From DASQHY01 sp036390175 (lineage in GTDB: Bacteria > Acidobacteriota > Terriglobia > Acidiferrales > UBA7541): a stretch of DNA of 22,711 nt. Both the position numbers and the translations under genes were made by a program. Below are positions 1 to 7,600 of this stretch, piece by piece (position 1 is the stretch's first letter; every line of letters begins with the position of its first letter). The notes below the pieces were generated by a model, which had not been told where the DNA came from, did not search any database, and was given only the letters and a program-made list of their open reading frames with translations. The stretch is taken from contig DASWCG010000224.1 of the NCBI GenBank assembly GCA_036390175.1, positions 1-22,711 on the forward strand, read 5' to 3'.

Positions 1-77
1 TGGCGGGGACGACGGGACTCGAACCCGCGACCTCTGCCGTGACAGGGCAGCGTTCTAACCAACTGAACTACGTCCCC
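1..77 (-). tRNA. tRNA-Asp (anticodon GTC)
   Basis: Read on the minus strand, the sequence folds as a complete cloverleaf: acceptor GGGGACG/CGTCCCC, D-arm GTTC/GAAC, anticodon stem CTGCC/GGCAG with loop CTGTCAC (anticodon GTC, aspartate), and T-arm GCGGG-TTCGAGT-CCCGT. The discriminator is G and the CCA end is encoded at positions 3-1, flush with the window edge. It lies 20 nt downstream of tRNA-Val in the same orientation and is probably processed from the same transcript. Any terminator is outside the window. Confidence 0.97.
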
Positions 78-97
78 GCTAGGGTACTTGGCACGGA

Positions 98-173
98 TGG
101 TGGGCAGTGTCCGATTCGAACGGACGACCTTCCGGGTGTAAACCGGACGCTCTAACCGCTGAGCTAACCGCCC
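98..173 (-). tRNA. tRNA-Val (anticodon TAC)
   Basis: The minus strand folds as a cloverleaf: acceptor GGGCGGT/ACTGCCC, D-arm GCTC/GAGC, anticodon stem TCCGG/CCGGA with loop TTTACAC (anticodon TAC, valine), and T-arm GTCCG-TTCGAAT-CGGAC. The discriminator is A, and CCA is encoded at positions 100-98. It is the promoter-proximal gene of a two-tRNA unit. A sigma70-like promoter lies immediately upstream, so its transcription start may nearly coincide with the mature 5' end. Confidence 0.97.
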
Positions 174-179
174 CGCATC

Positions 180-208
180 ATCGTACAGGAAGCACCGGAC
201 ACCGTCAA
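180..208 (-). promoter_or_regulatory. Promoter of the tRNA-Val/tRNA-Asp unit
   Basis: On the minus strand, TTGACG (208-203) is separated by exactly 17 nt from TACGAT (185-180). These are good sigma70-type -35 and -10 hexamers. Counting seven bases past the -10 puts the start at about position 173, the mature 5' base of tRNA-Val. The promoter is inferred from pattern and spacing only. Confidence 0.6.
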
Positions 209-284
209 TGCGCCGCGTTCCTTGAAGTTTTCTCCCGGACCGATTACACTTCGGTGTTTGTCTTTTCCCTGTGGAGCGGACTGG

Positions 285-566
285 ATGCTCTTGCAGCGCG
301 ATTTTGTCGGCTACATGGCGGCGGAACTGACCAAGCGCCTGGTCACGTCGAAAATGGTCGAGGTCAAGACGCCCGAGGAGCTGACCACTCGCATCCGCCA
401 TCGCATGATGGAAGAAATCACCGTCGAGGACCGTTTGAACGAAGACGTGCGTGAAATCCTGAGCCAGCATGCCGACGAGATGCGCCGCACGGGCGCTTCT
501 TACCAGGAGATGTACAAGAAGGTCAAAGGACAGCTCGCGCGCGACCGAAAACTGATTCTGCGGTAG
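285..566 (+). CDS. DUF507 family protein, first of a tandem pair
   Basis: A 93-residue protein matching the DUF507 pattern: a short amphipathic N-terminal helix, a run of charged helices (VEVKTPEELTTRI, EDRLNEDVREIL) and a C-terminal KKVKGQLARDRKLIL tail. DUF507 proteins are small, cytosolic and of unknown function. The ATG at 285 was chosen because GGAG at 273-276 lies 8 nt upstream. The reading frame stays open back to a TTG at 222, but that start has no ribosome binding site and would add 21 residues that do not look like the family. A second DUF507 gene follows 80 nt downstream on the same strand, so the two are probably co-transcribed. The family call is made from memory of the pattern and I am fairly sure of it. 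Confidence 0.85.
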   Translation: MLLQRDFVGYMAAELTKRLVTSKMVEVKTPEELTTRIRHRMMEEITVEDRLNEDVREILSQHADEMRRTGASYQEMYKKVKGQLARDRKLILR

Positions 567-646
567 CTGCGGCGTTTCGCACCGAGCCGCGCGAGCAAGC
601 TCATCGCTGCCGGTTCAACGTCAGACATCTGAGGGCCCCAACCCGA

Positions 647-949
647 ATGAGATTGAGCCGGGAAAAAATCGTCCGCATCTCCCACCAGATTACCGATCTT
701 CTCGTCGCCAGCGACGACGTGGAGTTCATCGAGGACCGCGACACCATTCGCCAGCATATCGTCCAAATCCTCCAGGACACCTTGCGCGAAGAGGAAAAAA
801 TCGATGCCGCCGTTCGCAAGAAGATCAGCTCGCAGAAAAAAGAAATCCTCGAAGGCAGCGAGGAATGGGACATCCTCTACCGCAAGTATTACGCCGAGGA
901 ACTGAAACGCATGGGCGTGCTGCATCAGCAGGACGAGCGCAGGTCTTGA
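647..949 (+). CDS. DUF507 family protein, second of a tandem pair
   Basis: A 100-residue protein with the typical DUF507 opening (MRLSREKIVRISHQITDLL). An acidic middle (VEFIEDRDTIRQHI) leads into a helix-rich half (REEEKIDAAVRKKI) and a C-terminal stretch, DILYRKYYAEELKRMG. No signal peptide or membrane segment is present, so it is probably cytosolic. It is clearly a paralogue of the gene before it rather than a copy: the N-terminal helix and the IxxxI/DxxI spacing correspond, but few residues are identical. No strong ribosome binding site precedes the ATG; the nearest purine stretch is GAGGG about 12 nt upstream. Function is unknown. The gene ends just before a strong terminator. Confidence 0.85.
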   Translation: MRLSREKIVRISHQITDLLVASDDVEFIEDRDTIRQHIVQILQDTLREEEKIDAAVRKKISSQKKEILEGSEEWDILYRKYYAEELKRMGVLHQQDERRS

Positions 950-980
950 CAGGCAAGAACAGGTAAAGGAGAAATGAAAA

Positions 981-1010
981 GGGCGGCCTTTCGGGCCGCC
1001 CCTTCTTGTT
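981..1010. terminator. Bidirectional rho-independent terminator
   Basis: An 8-bp GC-rich stem GGGCGGCC/GGCCGCCC (981-988 with 994-1001) closes a 5-nt loop. On the plus strand it is followed by CTTCTTGTTTTCC, and on the minus strand by TTTTC. It sits between the end of the DUF507 pair (+) and the end of the M48 peptidase gene (-), as expected for a shared terminator. Confidence 0.8.
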
Positions 1011-1027
1011 TTCCGTTTGTCTTCAGG

Positions 1028-2125
1028 TTAGGGCCGACGCTTCAGGGTCGGCCGGTCGTCGTCGTCGCTGGTCGTATCGCCGGTCCCCGTCTTGCCTTTT
1101 TTGTCCTTTTGCTGTTCGGTGCGCGTGCGAAGCGTCGGCTTGTCGGGGCCTTGGTCTGCTTTGCGCTGGAGCACCACGGTGCGCAGCCGCGCCTTCACCG
1201 AGTCGAACTCCGAAGTCGAGACGATGTATTGGTCGCGGTTCGGCAGAATCTTCGCAATCTCTTTCTGCGTATTCTGAATGCGCTCGGGTGTCGGAGGATG
1301 CGTCGAAAACACCTTGGGGATCGTTCCCGGGCGGCGCCGCTCGTCGGCCTGGACGCGCTCGAAGAACGTCACGTAAGAGTTCGGGTCGTAGCCCGCTTTG
1401 TACATGTACTCCAGCCCGAAGAAATCCGCTTGCCGCTCGTCGTCGCGCGAGAATTTCAGGTACGTCAGCGGAATCGCCAGGTTTGCCGCCTGATAAATCC
1501 CGTATCCTGCCCACCCTCCGGGGCCGAGCAGGATCAGCGGAATCGTCGCGAGTTGCATGATTTGGCCCTTGGTGGCGTTCTTGGTGCCGTGTCGCAAAGT
1601 GACGTGCGCGATTTCATGCGCCATCACGCCCGCCAGTTCCGACTCTTCATTGGCGCGCAGAATCAGGCCGCTGTTTACGTAGAAGAAGCCGCCGGGGAGA
1701 GCGAAGGCGTTGACTTCGTCGGAGTCAATCACTTTGATGGTGAAAGGCACGCGTGCGTCCGAGTTTCGCACCAGGTTTTGCCCCACGCGGTTGACGTAGT
1801 CCACCACGACAGGGTCGTCAATCAGTTTGGAGGAGCGCTCCACTTCCTGCGCCAATTGTTTCCCAATGGCGATCTCTTTTTCGAGCGAATAGAAATTCAG
1901 CCCCTTGCCGGTATTCCGGTTCCCGATGGCATCCACATCGTCCTTGGAGCCTTTCTTGACGTTCGGGTTGTCCGGGGATTGAACCGGCTGAGCCTGCGTC
2001 TGCTCTTGCTGAGTTGGTTGCTGCGGCTGCGGGGTCTGCGGAGCCTGGGGAGATGCCAGGGCCAGTCCCGCAAACAGCAGGATTGCCGTCAAGCCCGCCA
2101 AGCCTTGTTTTAGAAGCGGTTTCAT
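1028..2125 (-). CDS. Exported M48-family zinc metalloprotease (BepA/YfgC-like core)
   Basis: A 365-residue protein. Residues 1-25 form a signal peptide ending ALAS, followed by a Pro/Gln-rich linker (about 26-55). The peptidase M48 domain follows. HEIAH at 170-174 gives the two zinc histidines and the catalytic glutamate, and ERQAD (230-234) supplies the third ligand as the M48 ExxxD motif. FSTHPPTPERI is a conserved downstream M48 element, and the charged C-terminal tail is low in complexity. M48 proteins of this layout act in the periplasm on outer-membrane assembly or protein quality control. The TPR half of E. coli BepA is missing. GAGGGGG sits about 5 nt before the ATG. A close exported metalloprotease such as LoiP cannot be ruled out. 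Confidence 0.93.
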   Translation of the reverse strand: MKPLLKQGLAGLTAILLFAGLALASPQAPQTPQPQQPTQQEQTQAQPVQSPDNPNVKKGSKDDVDAIGNRNTGKGLNFYSLEKEIAIGKQLAQEVERSSKLIDDPVVVDYVNRVGQNLVRNSDARVPFTIKVIDSDEVNAFALPGGFFYVNSGLILRANEESELAGVMAHEIAHVTLRHGTKNATKGQIMQLATIPLILLGPGGWAGYGIYQAANLAIPLTYLKFSRDDERQADFFGLEYMYKAGYDPNSYVTFFERVQADERRRPGTIPKVFSTHPPTPERIQNTQKEIAKILPNRDQYIVSTSEFDSVKARLRTVVLQRKADQGPDKPTLRTRTEQQKDKKGKTGTGDTTSDDDDRPTLKRRP

Positions 2126-2154
2126 CGGTGCCCCCTCTGCGCTGCCTACCCGAG

Positions 2155-2160
2155 AGTATA
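2155..2160 (-). promoter_or_regulatory. Candidate -10 box for the M48 peptidase gene
   Basis: TATACT, preceded by TG on the minus strand, lies about 30 nt before the start codon. No good -35 hexamer is seen at 16-18 nt spacing, so this is a tentative extended -10 promoter. On the plus strand of the same gap, TGTTATGAT (2189-2197) is a similar extended -10 candidate for the small gene to the right. Confidence 0.3.
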
Positions 2161-2360
2161 CACCTGCCCGCGGGCGGACGATTACAACTGTTATGATGTT
2201 GTTTCCCCGCGCGGGGTTTCCTGGGAAGCGTATTCTTTGAGATTACGGCGGGATTCGGGGCCTTGCGCTTCCGGGATGCGGGGCTAAAGGACTTGCTCGC
2301 ATTGCTGATTGACACCGCATGGCCTTCCTTCTACATTCCAATGGGGTGCTCGCAACGGGG

Positions 2361-2582
2361 ATGCCTGTTCGCAAAGTCCAGATTGGCCAAGTCTGGAAAC
2401 AGGATGGGACGGGCGACACCTACCTCGTCACCAAGCTGTATCCGGAGGCTTTGGCCACTATGGCCATCCTGCGCAAGACCGGCGCGGAAACCGAGCCTTT
2501 TGTGAGAGTTAAGGTCCAGCAGGCCGGCGCCGGGCAGACCCTGCCGGGCTTCACCCCGGAACACGGCGAAGACAACTTGTAG
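2361..2582 (+). CDS. Small hypothetical protein (73 aa)
   Basis: A short protein that I do not recognise. From the ATG at 2361 it runs MPVRKVQIGQVWKQDGTGDT and ends in a flexible, Gly/Pro-rich tail. Alternating hydrophobic residues (YLVTKLY, MAILRKT, FVRVKVQ) suggest a small, mostly beta fold. There is no signal peptide or membrane segment. The frame is open back to an ATG at 2319, but that start lacks a ribosome binding site and adds residues of poor quality. The ATG at 2361 follows GGGG directly, which is close for a ribosome binding site, so the start is uncertain. The gene ends 2 nt from the end of the convergent deacetylase gene. That it is coding is likely but not certain. Confidence 0.5.
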   Translation: MPVRKVQIGQVWKQDGTGDTYLVTKLYPEALATMAILRKTGAETEPFVRVKVQQAGAGQTLPGFTPEHGEDNL

Positions 2583-2584
2583 GT

Positions 2585-3307
2585 TTACATCGAGCGGACA
2601 GAAAACTCCACCACGTCATCCAGTTGCATGACTTCCTTCACCACAAAAGGCTCGGCGTAGCGCACGCCGGCCATTTGGCCGAAATGCCTCGCCACCAGGT
2701 TCATTTCATCTTCAAGCTGGTCGAGCGGCAAGTGCACCCTGGAGCGCCGCTGTGCCTTCGAGGGGCGAAATTGCGACGCATACGCGAGGATGGCGCGCCT
2801 CCGCCTTTCAAACTGCTGGGTAATATCCACCACGAACGTCGGCCGCACCGACACATAAGCTGTCGAATAGATGATCTTGAATGGCCGGAAGGCCTCTCCC
2901 TCGATCGGCAATTGTTTCAACCCTGCCAGAAAGCAGCCTTCGTATCCGAGCGTTGCGGCATGGTAGTGGTCCGGGTGGCGCCCGTCCCAATAGGGGAGAA
3001 TCACCGTACGGGGCCGCAGCTCGCGTATCTTTTGCGCCAGCGCCAGCTTGTGCGGGCGGCTCGGGGTTACCTCTGAGTCCGGAATTCCCAGGTTCTCGCG
3101 CACCTTGAGGCGCAAGATCTTCGCTGCCGCTGCCGCCTCCCGTGCCCGGATTTCCGGAGTTCCGCGCGTTCCCATTTCTCCCGCGGTCAAGTCGAGGATA
3201 CCGGTGCTGTACCCGCGCTCGGCCATCTTGACGAGCGTCCCGCCGCAGGTCAGCTCGGCGTCGTCCGGATGCGCCGCAATCGCCAGCAAATCGAGCTTCG
3301 AATTCAT
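2585..3307 (-). CDS. bshB1: BshB1-type PIG-L/LmbE deacetylase (bacillithiol biosynthesis)
   Basis: A 240-residue zinc-dependent deacetylase. AHPDDAE at 12-18 carries the zinc ligands and catalytic Asp of the LmbE/PIG-L fold, and HPDH at 111-114 supplies the other ligand region. TAGEMGTRGT and the QFRPSK stretch near residue 180 are typical of BshB1, which removes the acetyl group from GlcNAc-malate in the bacillithiol pathway. The length matches the family, and no signal peptide is present, so it should be cytosolic. The start was placed at the ATG at 3307 because the 40 upstream in-frame residues look like non-coding sequence and GGAG lies about 13 nt before it. No bshA or bshC is in the window. 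A related GlcNAc-type deacetylase is the main alternative. Confidence 0.88.
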   Translation of the reverse strand: MNSKLDLLAIAAHPDDAELTCGGTLVKMAERGYSTGILDLTAGEMGTRGTPEIRAREAAAAAKILRLKVRENLGIPDSEVTPSRPHKLALAQKIRELRPRTVILPYWDGRHPDHYHAATLGYEGCFLAGLKQLPIEGEAFRPFKIIYSTAYVSVRPTFVVDITQQFERRRRAILAYASQFRPSKAQRRSRVHLPLDQLEDEMNLVARHFGQMAGVRYAEPFVVKEVMQLDDVVEFSVRSM

Positions 3308-3346
3308 TCCGTCGTTCTTCTCCAAGCCCAGTTGGCGGCACGAGGA

Positions 3347-3373
3347 TACCACGCGGCCCTGCCGCGTGTGGTA
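3347..3373. promoter_or_regulatory. Strong hairpin upstream of the bshB1-like gene
   Basis: TACCACGCGG pairs with CCGCGTGTGGTA across a 5-nt loop, giving about 10 base pairs with a 2-nt bulge. It lies 40 nt upstream of the deacetylase start on its transcribed side. No U-tract follows in either direction, so it is not an obvious terminator. It may be a leader structure or an intergenic repeat. The rest of the gap, 3374-3462, shows nothing else that I recognise. Confidence 0.4.
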
Positions 3374-3462
3374 GCTCCGCCTACGGGGGTCCCACTTCAC
3401 CAAGTTCAGCAAAGGGGAGGGAATCAAGACGGCGGTATCATGGGTTTTCGTAAGTTGTCATC

Positions 3463-3491
3463 TTGACACTCCATCGCTGTGAGAATAAGCT
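3463..3491 (+). promoter_or_regulatory. Candidate promoter of the TPR protein gene
   Basis: A perfect TTGACA (3463-3468) is followed after 17 nt by TAAGCT (3486-3491), a weak -10. The expected start at about 3498 leaves a leader of some 20 nt before the ATG at 3519. Confidence 0.4.
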
Positions 3492-3518
3492 GCGGGAAAG
3501 TGCCTTCTCGAGTTGAGG

Positions 3519-4514
3519 ATGATGTCCTTGCATAGGACGCAGCATTCAGTGCGCATCCCGCGTTTCTTCGCATTCCTAGGTTGTCTGGCTCTCCTCCCTC
3601 TGGCATCTTCCGCGCAAGACCCGACCGGGACTACCAACGGACAAATCATCGTGTTCGTCCGCGAGGCAACCGGAGAACCGCTGAAGATTCAGGCAGTCGT
3701 GAGACTCTTCCAATCCAACGGAACCCCGCGCGGCTATGCTTCAACCAGCAGCGGTGCCGAGACAGTTTTTTATAATCTGCCGCTCGGCGACTACTACGTC
3801 GAAGTAACCGCTGCCGGCTACAAGACGGCGCGAGGGGAAGCCGGCCTGCCGATTCCGGTACCCGTTCAGGTCCACATTTATTTGCAACCGGAACCCTCAA
3901 GAGAAGGCGATGCGACGCTGCCTGGTTCGCCCATCCTCGCTCCCAAGGCGCGCAAGGAACTGGACAAGGGATTGGATGCGCTCCGCGGGGATGATTTGAA
4001 GGAAGCTCAAAAACATTTGGAGGCCGCAAACCAATTGGCCCCCGGGCATCCGGATGTCTTGTATTTACTCGGTGTGCTGTACACCCGCATCCAGGACTTG
4101 CCGCGAGCGCAATCCGTCCTCGAAAAGGCCACGCAGATCGATCCGGGTCACGCCCGCGCGCTCGCTGCGCTCGGAACGGTTCTCTCCAACGAGGGAAAGT
4201 ATGAAGCAGCCATTCCCAAGCTCGAAGCGGCGCTTAAACTGAGCAGCAATTCGTGGGAGACCCATTGGACCCTGGCCAGAGCCTATTATCAGCAGCGGCT
4301 TTTCAGCGACTCCAGCACGCAAGCCCAGCAGGCCCTTGTGCTTTCCCAGGGAAAAGCCCCGGAAATCCAACTGCTGCTCGCGCAAGCGCTGGCCGCGTCG
4401 GGACAAAGAGCCAAAGCCCTTGAGGAACTTGAATCCTTTCTCCGCGATCATCCCGGCCACCCCAAGGTCCCCACCGCGCAGCGCTGGATGAAGCAGCTTC
4501 GAGAGGTTCGCTGA
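3519..4514 (+). CDS. Exported TPR protein with N-terminal carboxypeptidase-regulatory-like domain
   Basis: A 331-residue protein. Residues 1-33 form an uncleaved or late-cleaved signal sequence (FFAFLGCLALLPLASSAQ). Residues 41-124 form a beta-sandwich resembling the carboxypeptidase-regulatory/PEGA type (GEPLKIQAVVRLF, LPLGDYYVEVTAAGYKT). From about 143 to 310 there are roughly five tetratricopeptide units, including AQKHLEAANQLAPGHPDVLYL and KLEAALKLSSNSWETHWTLA. Proteins of this design scaffold complexes in the periplasm; the partner is unknown. Starts at 3513 (TTG), 3519 and 3522 are in frame, and no strong ribosome binding site separates them. The gene converges on the TonB-dependent receptor, whose N-terminal domain is of a similar type. 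Confidence 0.85.
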   Translation: MMSLHRTQHSVRIPRFFAFLGCLALLPLASSAQDPTGTTNGQIIVFVREATGEPLKIQAVVRLFQSNGTPRGYASTSSGAETVFYNLPLGDYYVEVTAAGYKTARGEAGLPIPVPVQVHIYLQPEPSREGDATLPGSPILAPKARKELDKGLDALRGDDLKEAQKHLEAANQLAPGHPDVLYLLGVLYTRIQDLPRAQSVLEKATQIDPGHARALAALGTVLSNEGKYEAAIPKLEAALKLSSNSWETHWTLARAYYQQRLFSDSSTQAQQALVLSQGKAPEIQLLLAQALAASGQRAKALEELESFLRDHPGHPKVPTAQRWMKQLREVR

Positions 4515-4572
4515 ATCCGCTCCAGGCGGGAGCCTAAGTCTTTGCCCCTCTCATTCGTGATTCCCAAAGAAA

Positions 4573-4602
4573 CGCGGGTTGGGCCTTTCGGCCCAACCCG
4601 CG
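4573..4602. terminator. Terminator hairpin between convergent genes
   Basis: A perfect 13-bp stem, CGCGGGTTGGGCC (4573-4585) with GGCCCAACCCGCG (4590-4602), encloses a TTTC loop. On the minus strand it is followed by TTTCTTTGGG, so it best fits termination of the TonB-dependent receptor gene. It also lies about 60 nt past the stop of the TPR gene and may serve both. Confidence 0.75.
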
Positions 4603-4626
4603 GGAAAGCAGGCTGCGCTTCTGCTT

Positions 4627-7600
4627 CTAGAAGTCGAAGCGCAGGGCGAATTGGATGTGCCGCGGCGCGTTGTACTGAGCGTTAAGCACACCGAAGCTTC
4701 CCGTCGAAAGATCAAGCGGCACGTCAGCACCGTTCGTGTTGTTCAACATAGAGTGGTTAAAGACGTTGGTCAACTGGCAATCGAAGCGCGCGCTCACGCG
4801 CTCCGAGATTTTTGTGGTTTTGGAGATGCCGAAGTCTACGTTCCACCGCGCCATGCTGCGGATAAACCCACGGCCTGTGCGTGTATCCAGAAACAGGTCC
4901 GGTGTGCGGAAGTTGCTCGCAACTGCGTTAGAGTCCGCGAAGCCGTTGAAAGTCCCCCCCAAATTGTGAACCGATGTACTGTAGAAGGTTTTGTTGACCG
5001 GGAGGTACCCGCTGCAGTTGCCGAACACCGGCCCCTGCCCGAACTCTTCGCAACTGTTGCCGTCTATCACATCCAACGGGAGCCCCGTTGCATAGACCCA
5101 CACGCCGGACACATTCCACCCGCCGATGGCCTTGTTGGCCCAGTTGCCGGTCGAGTACCGTCCGTGCCCGAATGGCAGGTCATACGTGAACAACGAAGAG
5201 AACGCGTGACGCCGGTCAAATTGAGCCGAGGCATAGTCGCGATCCAGGTTGAAGGCATCGGAGGTCTCATTGAGGCTCTCCTGGTTCTGCCCAAGCTGGT
5301 CGAACGCGTGGGAGTAGGTGTAGTTGAAATCGAACGTCAGCCCGACCGAGGTCCGCTTGCGCAAGCTGAGAAAGCCTGCGTTGTAATTCGAGCGGCCGTG
5401 ACTGCCGATGATGTAGGAGTCGAAAATCTGAGTGTTGTCCGTTGCGCATCCCGCGGTGAACGCCGATGACGAGGTGTACACGGAGGCCGGGAAGTTGCAA
5501 TTGACCGAATTCCACACATCGAACACGTTGGCTTCAGAAAAAGCGCTGGTGCCGTTGCAAGCCACTACGGCGACAGTGGCGTTGGGAGCACCGGCCGCCC
5601 CCGTGCATAGACTCGTGAAACCTGTCACCATGGCCGTGAACCAGCCTTGACTTGGAGCCGCTGACGCCGCTGCTGTTGGGTTGGCTCGGTAGAACTGAGC
5701 GACATTGCTGAAGGCTTGGGCAAAGCTCTGGCCGCCACCCGTGAGCATGTACGGGACCTGGTTGAACGCAAAGCCCTGATAGAGCCTCTTCGCGTAATTC
5801 CCAACATAGCCCATTTCCAGCACCATGTTGCCGGGCAATTCGCGCTGGAAAGTGAGGTCGAAAGTATTGGCGTAGCCGAGCTTGCGTTTCGGGTCAATGC
5901 GGAAGTCCAGCGTCTCAAACGGGCTGCTGCCGGCCTGCCCCGAAGGCAGTCCCGGAATGAGCGCCCCGCCGCTGATGCTTGCCAGGGATGGGAACGGAAG
6001 TACGGTTCCGTCAGTCCCAATGCGGAATGCATTGCTGGGATTAGACTGGTTCGTAGAAGTGTTTCCGCAGAGGCCGCTACCGGCCGTAGGACTTTGCGGG
6101 CCGGCGCAGCGCAGGTTATTGCCGAAGCCGATGCCCAACGCCGGGATCATCACAATGCCCACGCCGTTGTACCGGTCATAGACACGCGCATACCCGCCAC
6201 GGAGCACCCCTTTGTGCCCCCCAAAGATCTTGCTCATAAACCCTTCGTTATAGGTGGGACTCCAGGCTACTGCGACGCGTGGAGAGAAGGCGGTCCAATA
6301 CGGGTCGTAGGGATACCTGCGTCCCGTCGCCTTGATGGGGATAAAGTCGAGTTGGGGGTTAAAGAGTTGGCCGTTGAGCGCCGCGGCTTTCCGCTGCGCA
6401 AGCCAATCGTCGCCGCCCACAATCTGCCCGGTGTTGTGATAGACCATCATGGTGGCTTCGCCGTTCTCCTCATACGGGGGCAATTGCACTCCCCAGTTGA
6501 GGCCATAGCTGAAGGTCAACGACGGCTTGATCCGCCACGTATCCGCGATGTACAGCGAGTAGTTGCGCACGATGGTGTGCTGGAGCAAGGGTGTTCCGTC
6601 GGGGTTGGGTGAAAAGTCGGACGCCCGTGTTTTCAATTGCTGGGCGCGATCAATGATCCCCAGAACGGAAGCGTAATCGGTCCGCCACCGCGAGTTGCTG
6701 CCGGAAAATCCTGCGGGAAACGGGACACCGCCAACGCCGCTGCCGGAAGAAAGCCGTCCGATGGTGAATACTTCGGATGTCAGACCGCCGACCACCTTGT
6801 CGTCGCGCCGGTGGAAGAAATGCTGAGTGCCCGCGCGGCCACCGAACTGCAGCGTGTGTTTCCCTTTTAGCCAGCTCAGATTCTCGAAGAAGTTGTAGTC
6901 TTTCCCGTTCCACAGGCGGCTTCGGGCGTTTTGCGTATCTACGTTGATGGGCTGCATGCCCGTACCTATACCCTCACCGAGGATGCTGAGAGCGGCGTTC
7001 AAACCATCCGGCTGCTTGAAGCCCTCGGGCGCCGGCAGCAGAGAAGGATGGGCGGTGTTCCACTCCCACCAATGACGCAGCCAATCGAACCGAAATTCGC
7101 TGATCAGGTGAGACGTGACTTGGCCGGTAAGGCCGGCGACGAAGTACCGCGGCGCCAGCGGCCGCTGTGCCGTGGACTTAGGAACTCCCGATGTGTCTCC
7201 GGGGAGCAGGCCGCCAATATCCACCTGGACTGGCGATGAAAAGGTGGTCTTGCCGTAGCGGCCGCTGGCCATGAACTGCCACTTCGGATTGAAAACGTGG
7301 TCGAGCCGAAAGACGCCGAAATTCTCGCTGAGAGGTGTAGCCACAGGTGCCGTAAAGCCCAGCGTATTGACGCCGTCCGCGTTGGAACCAAATGGGTCAT
7401 TCCCTTGTGGCAAGAGGTTCCAATTTGCCGCGATCGTAGGGTTTATGCCCCCACTGGCGGGGGGTCGGGGGTCGCACGGACCAATTGTTTGGCTCGGCCC
7501 AGGGTTAAAAATGCAACTGGAAGGGGCAACCGCTAGCCCCGTTGTTGGGTCTGTTTTTGTAGTGGAGGTTATGTTATAGGCGACACCGCCAAAGTGGAGA

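Noticed and set aside
1..173. Prophage or island attachment site at the tRNA genes
   Set aside because: No integrase gene and no repeat of a tRNA 3' end were found in the window.
974..2113. 379-codon open frame on the plus strand opposite the M48 peptidase
   Set aside because: It is antisense to a gene with clear active-site motifs and its product is Arg/Leu-rich without family features.
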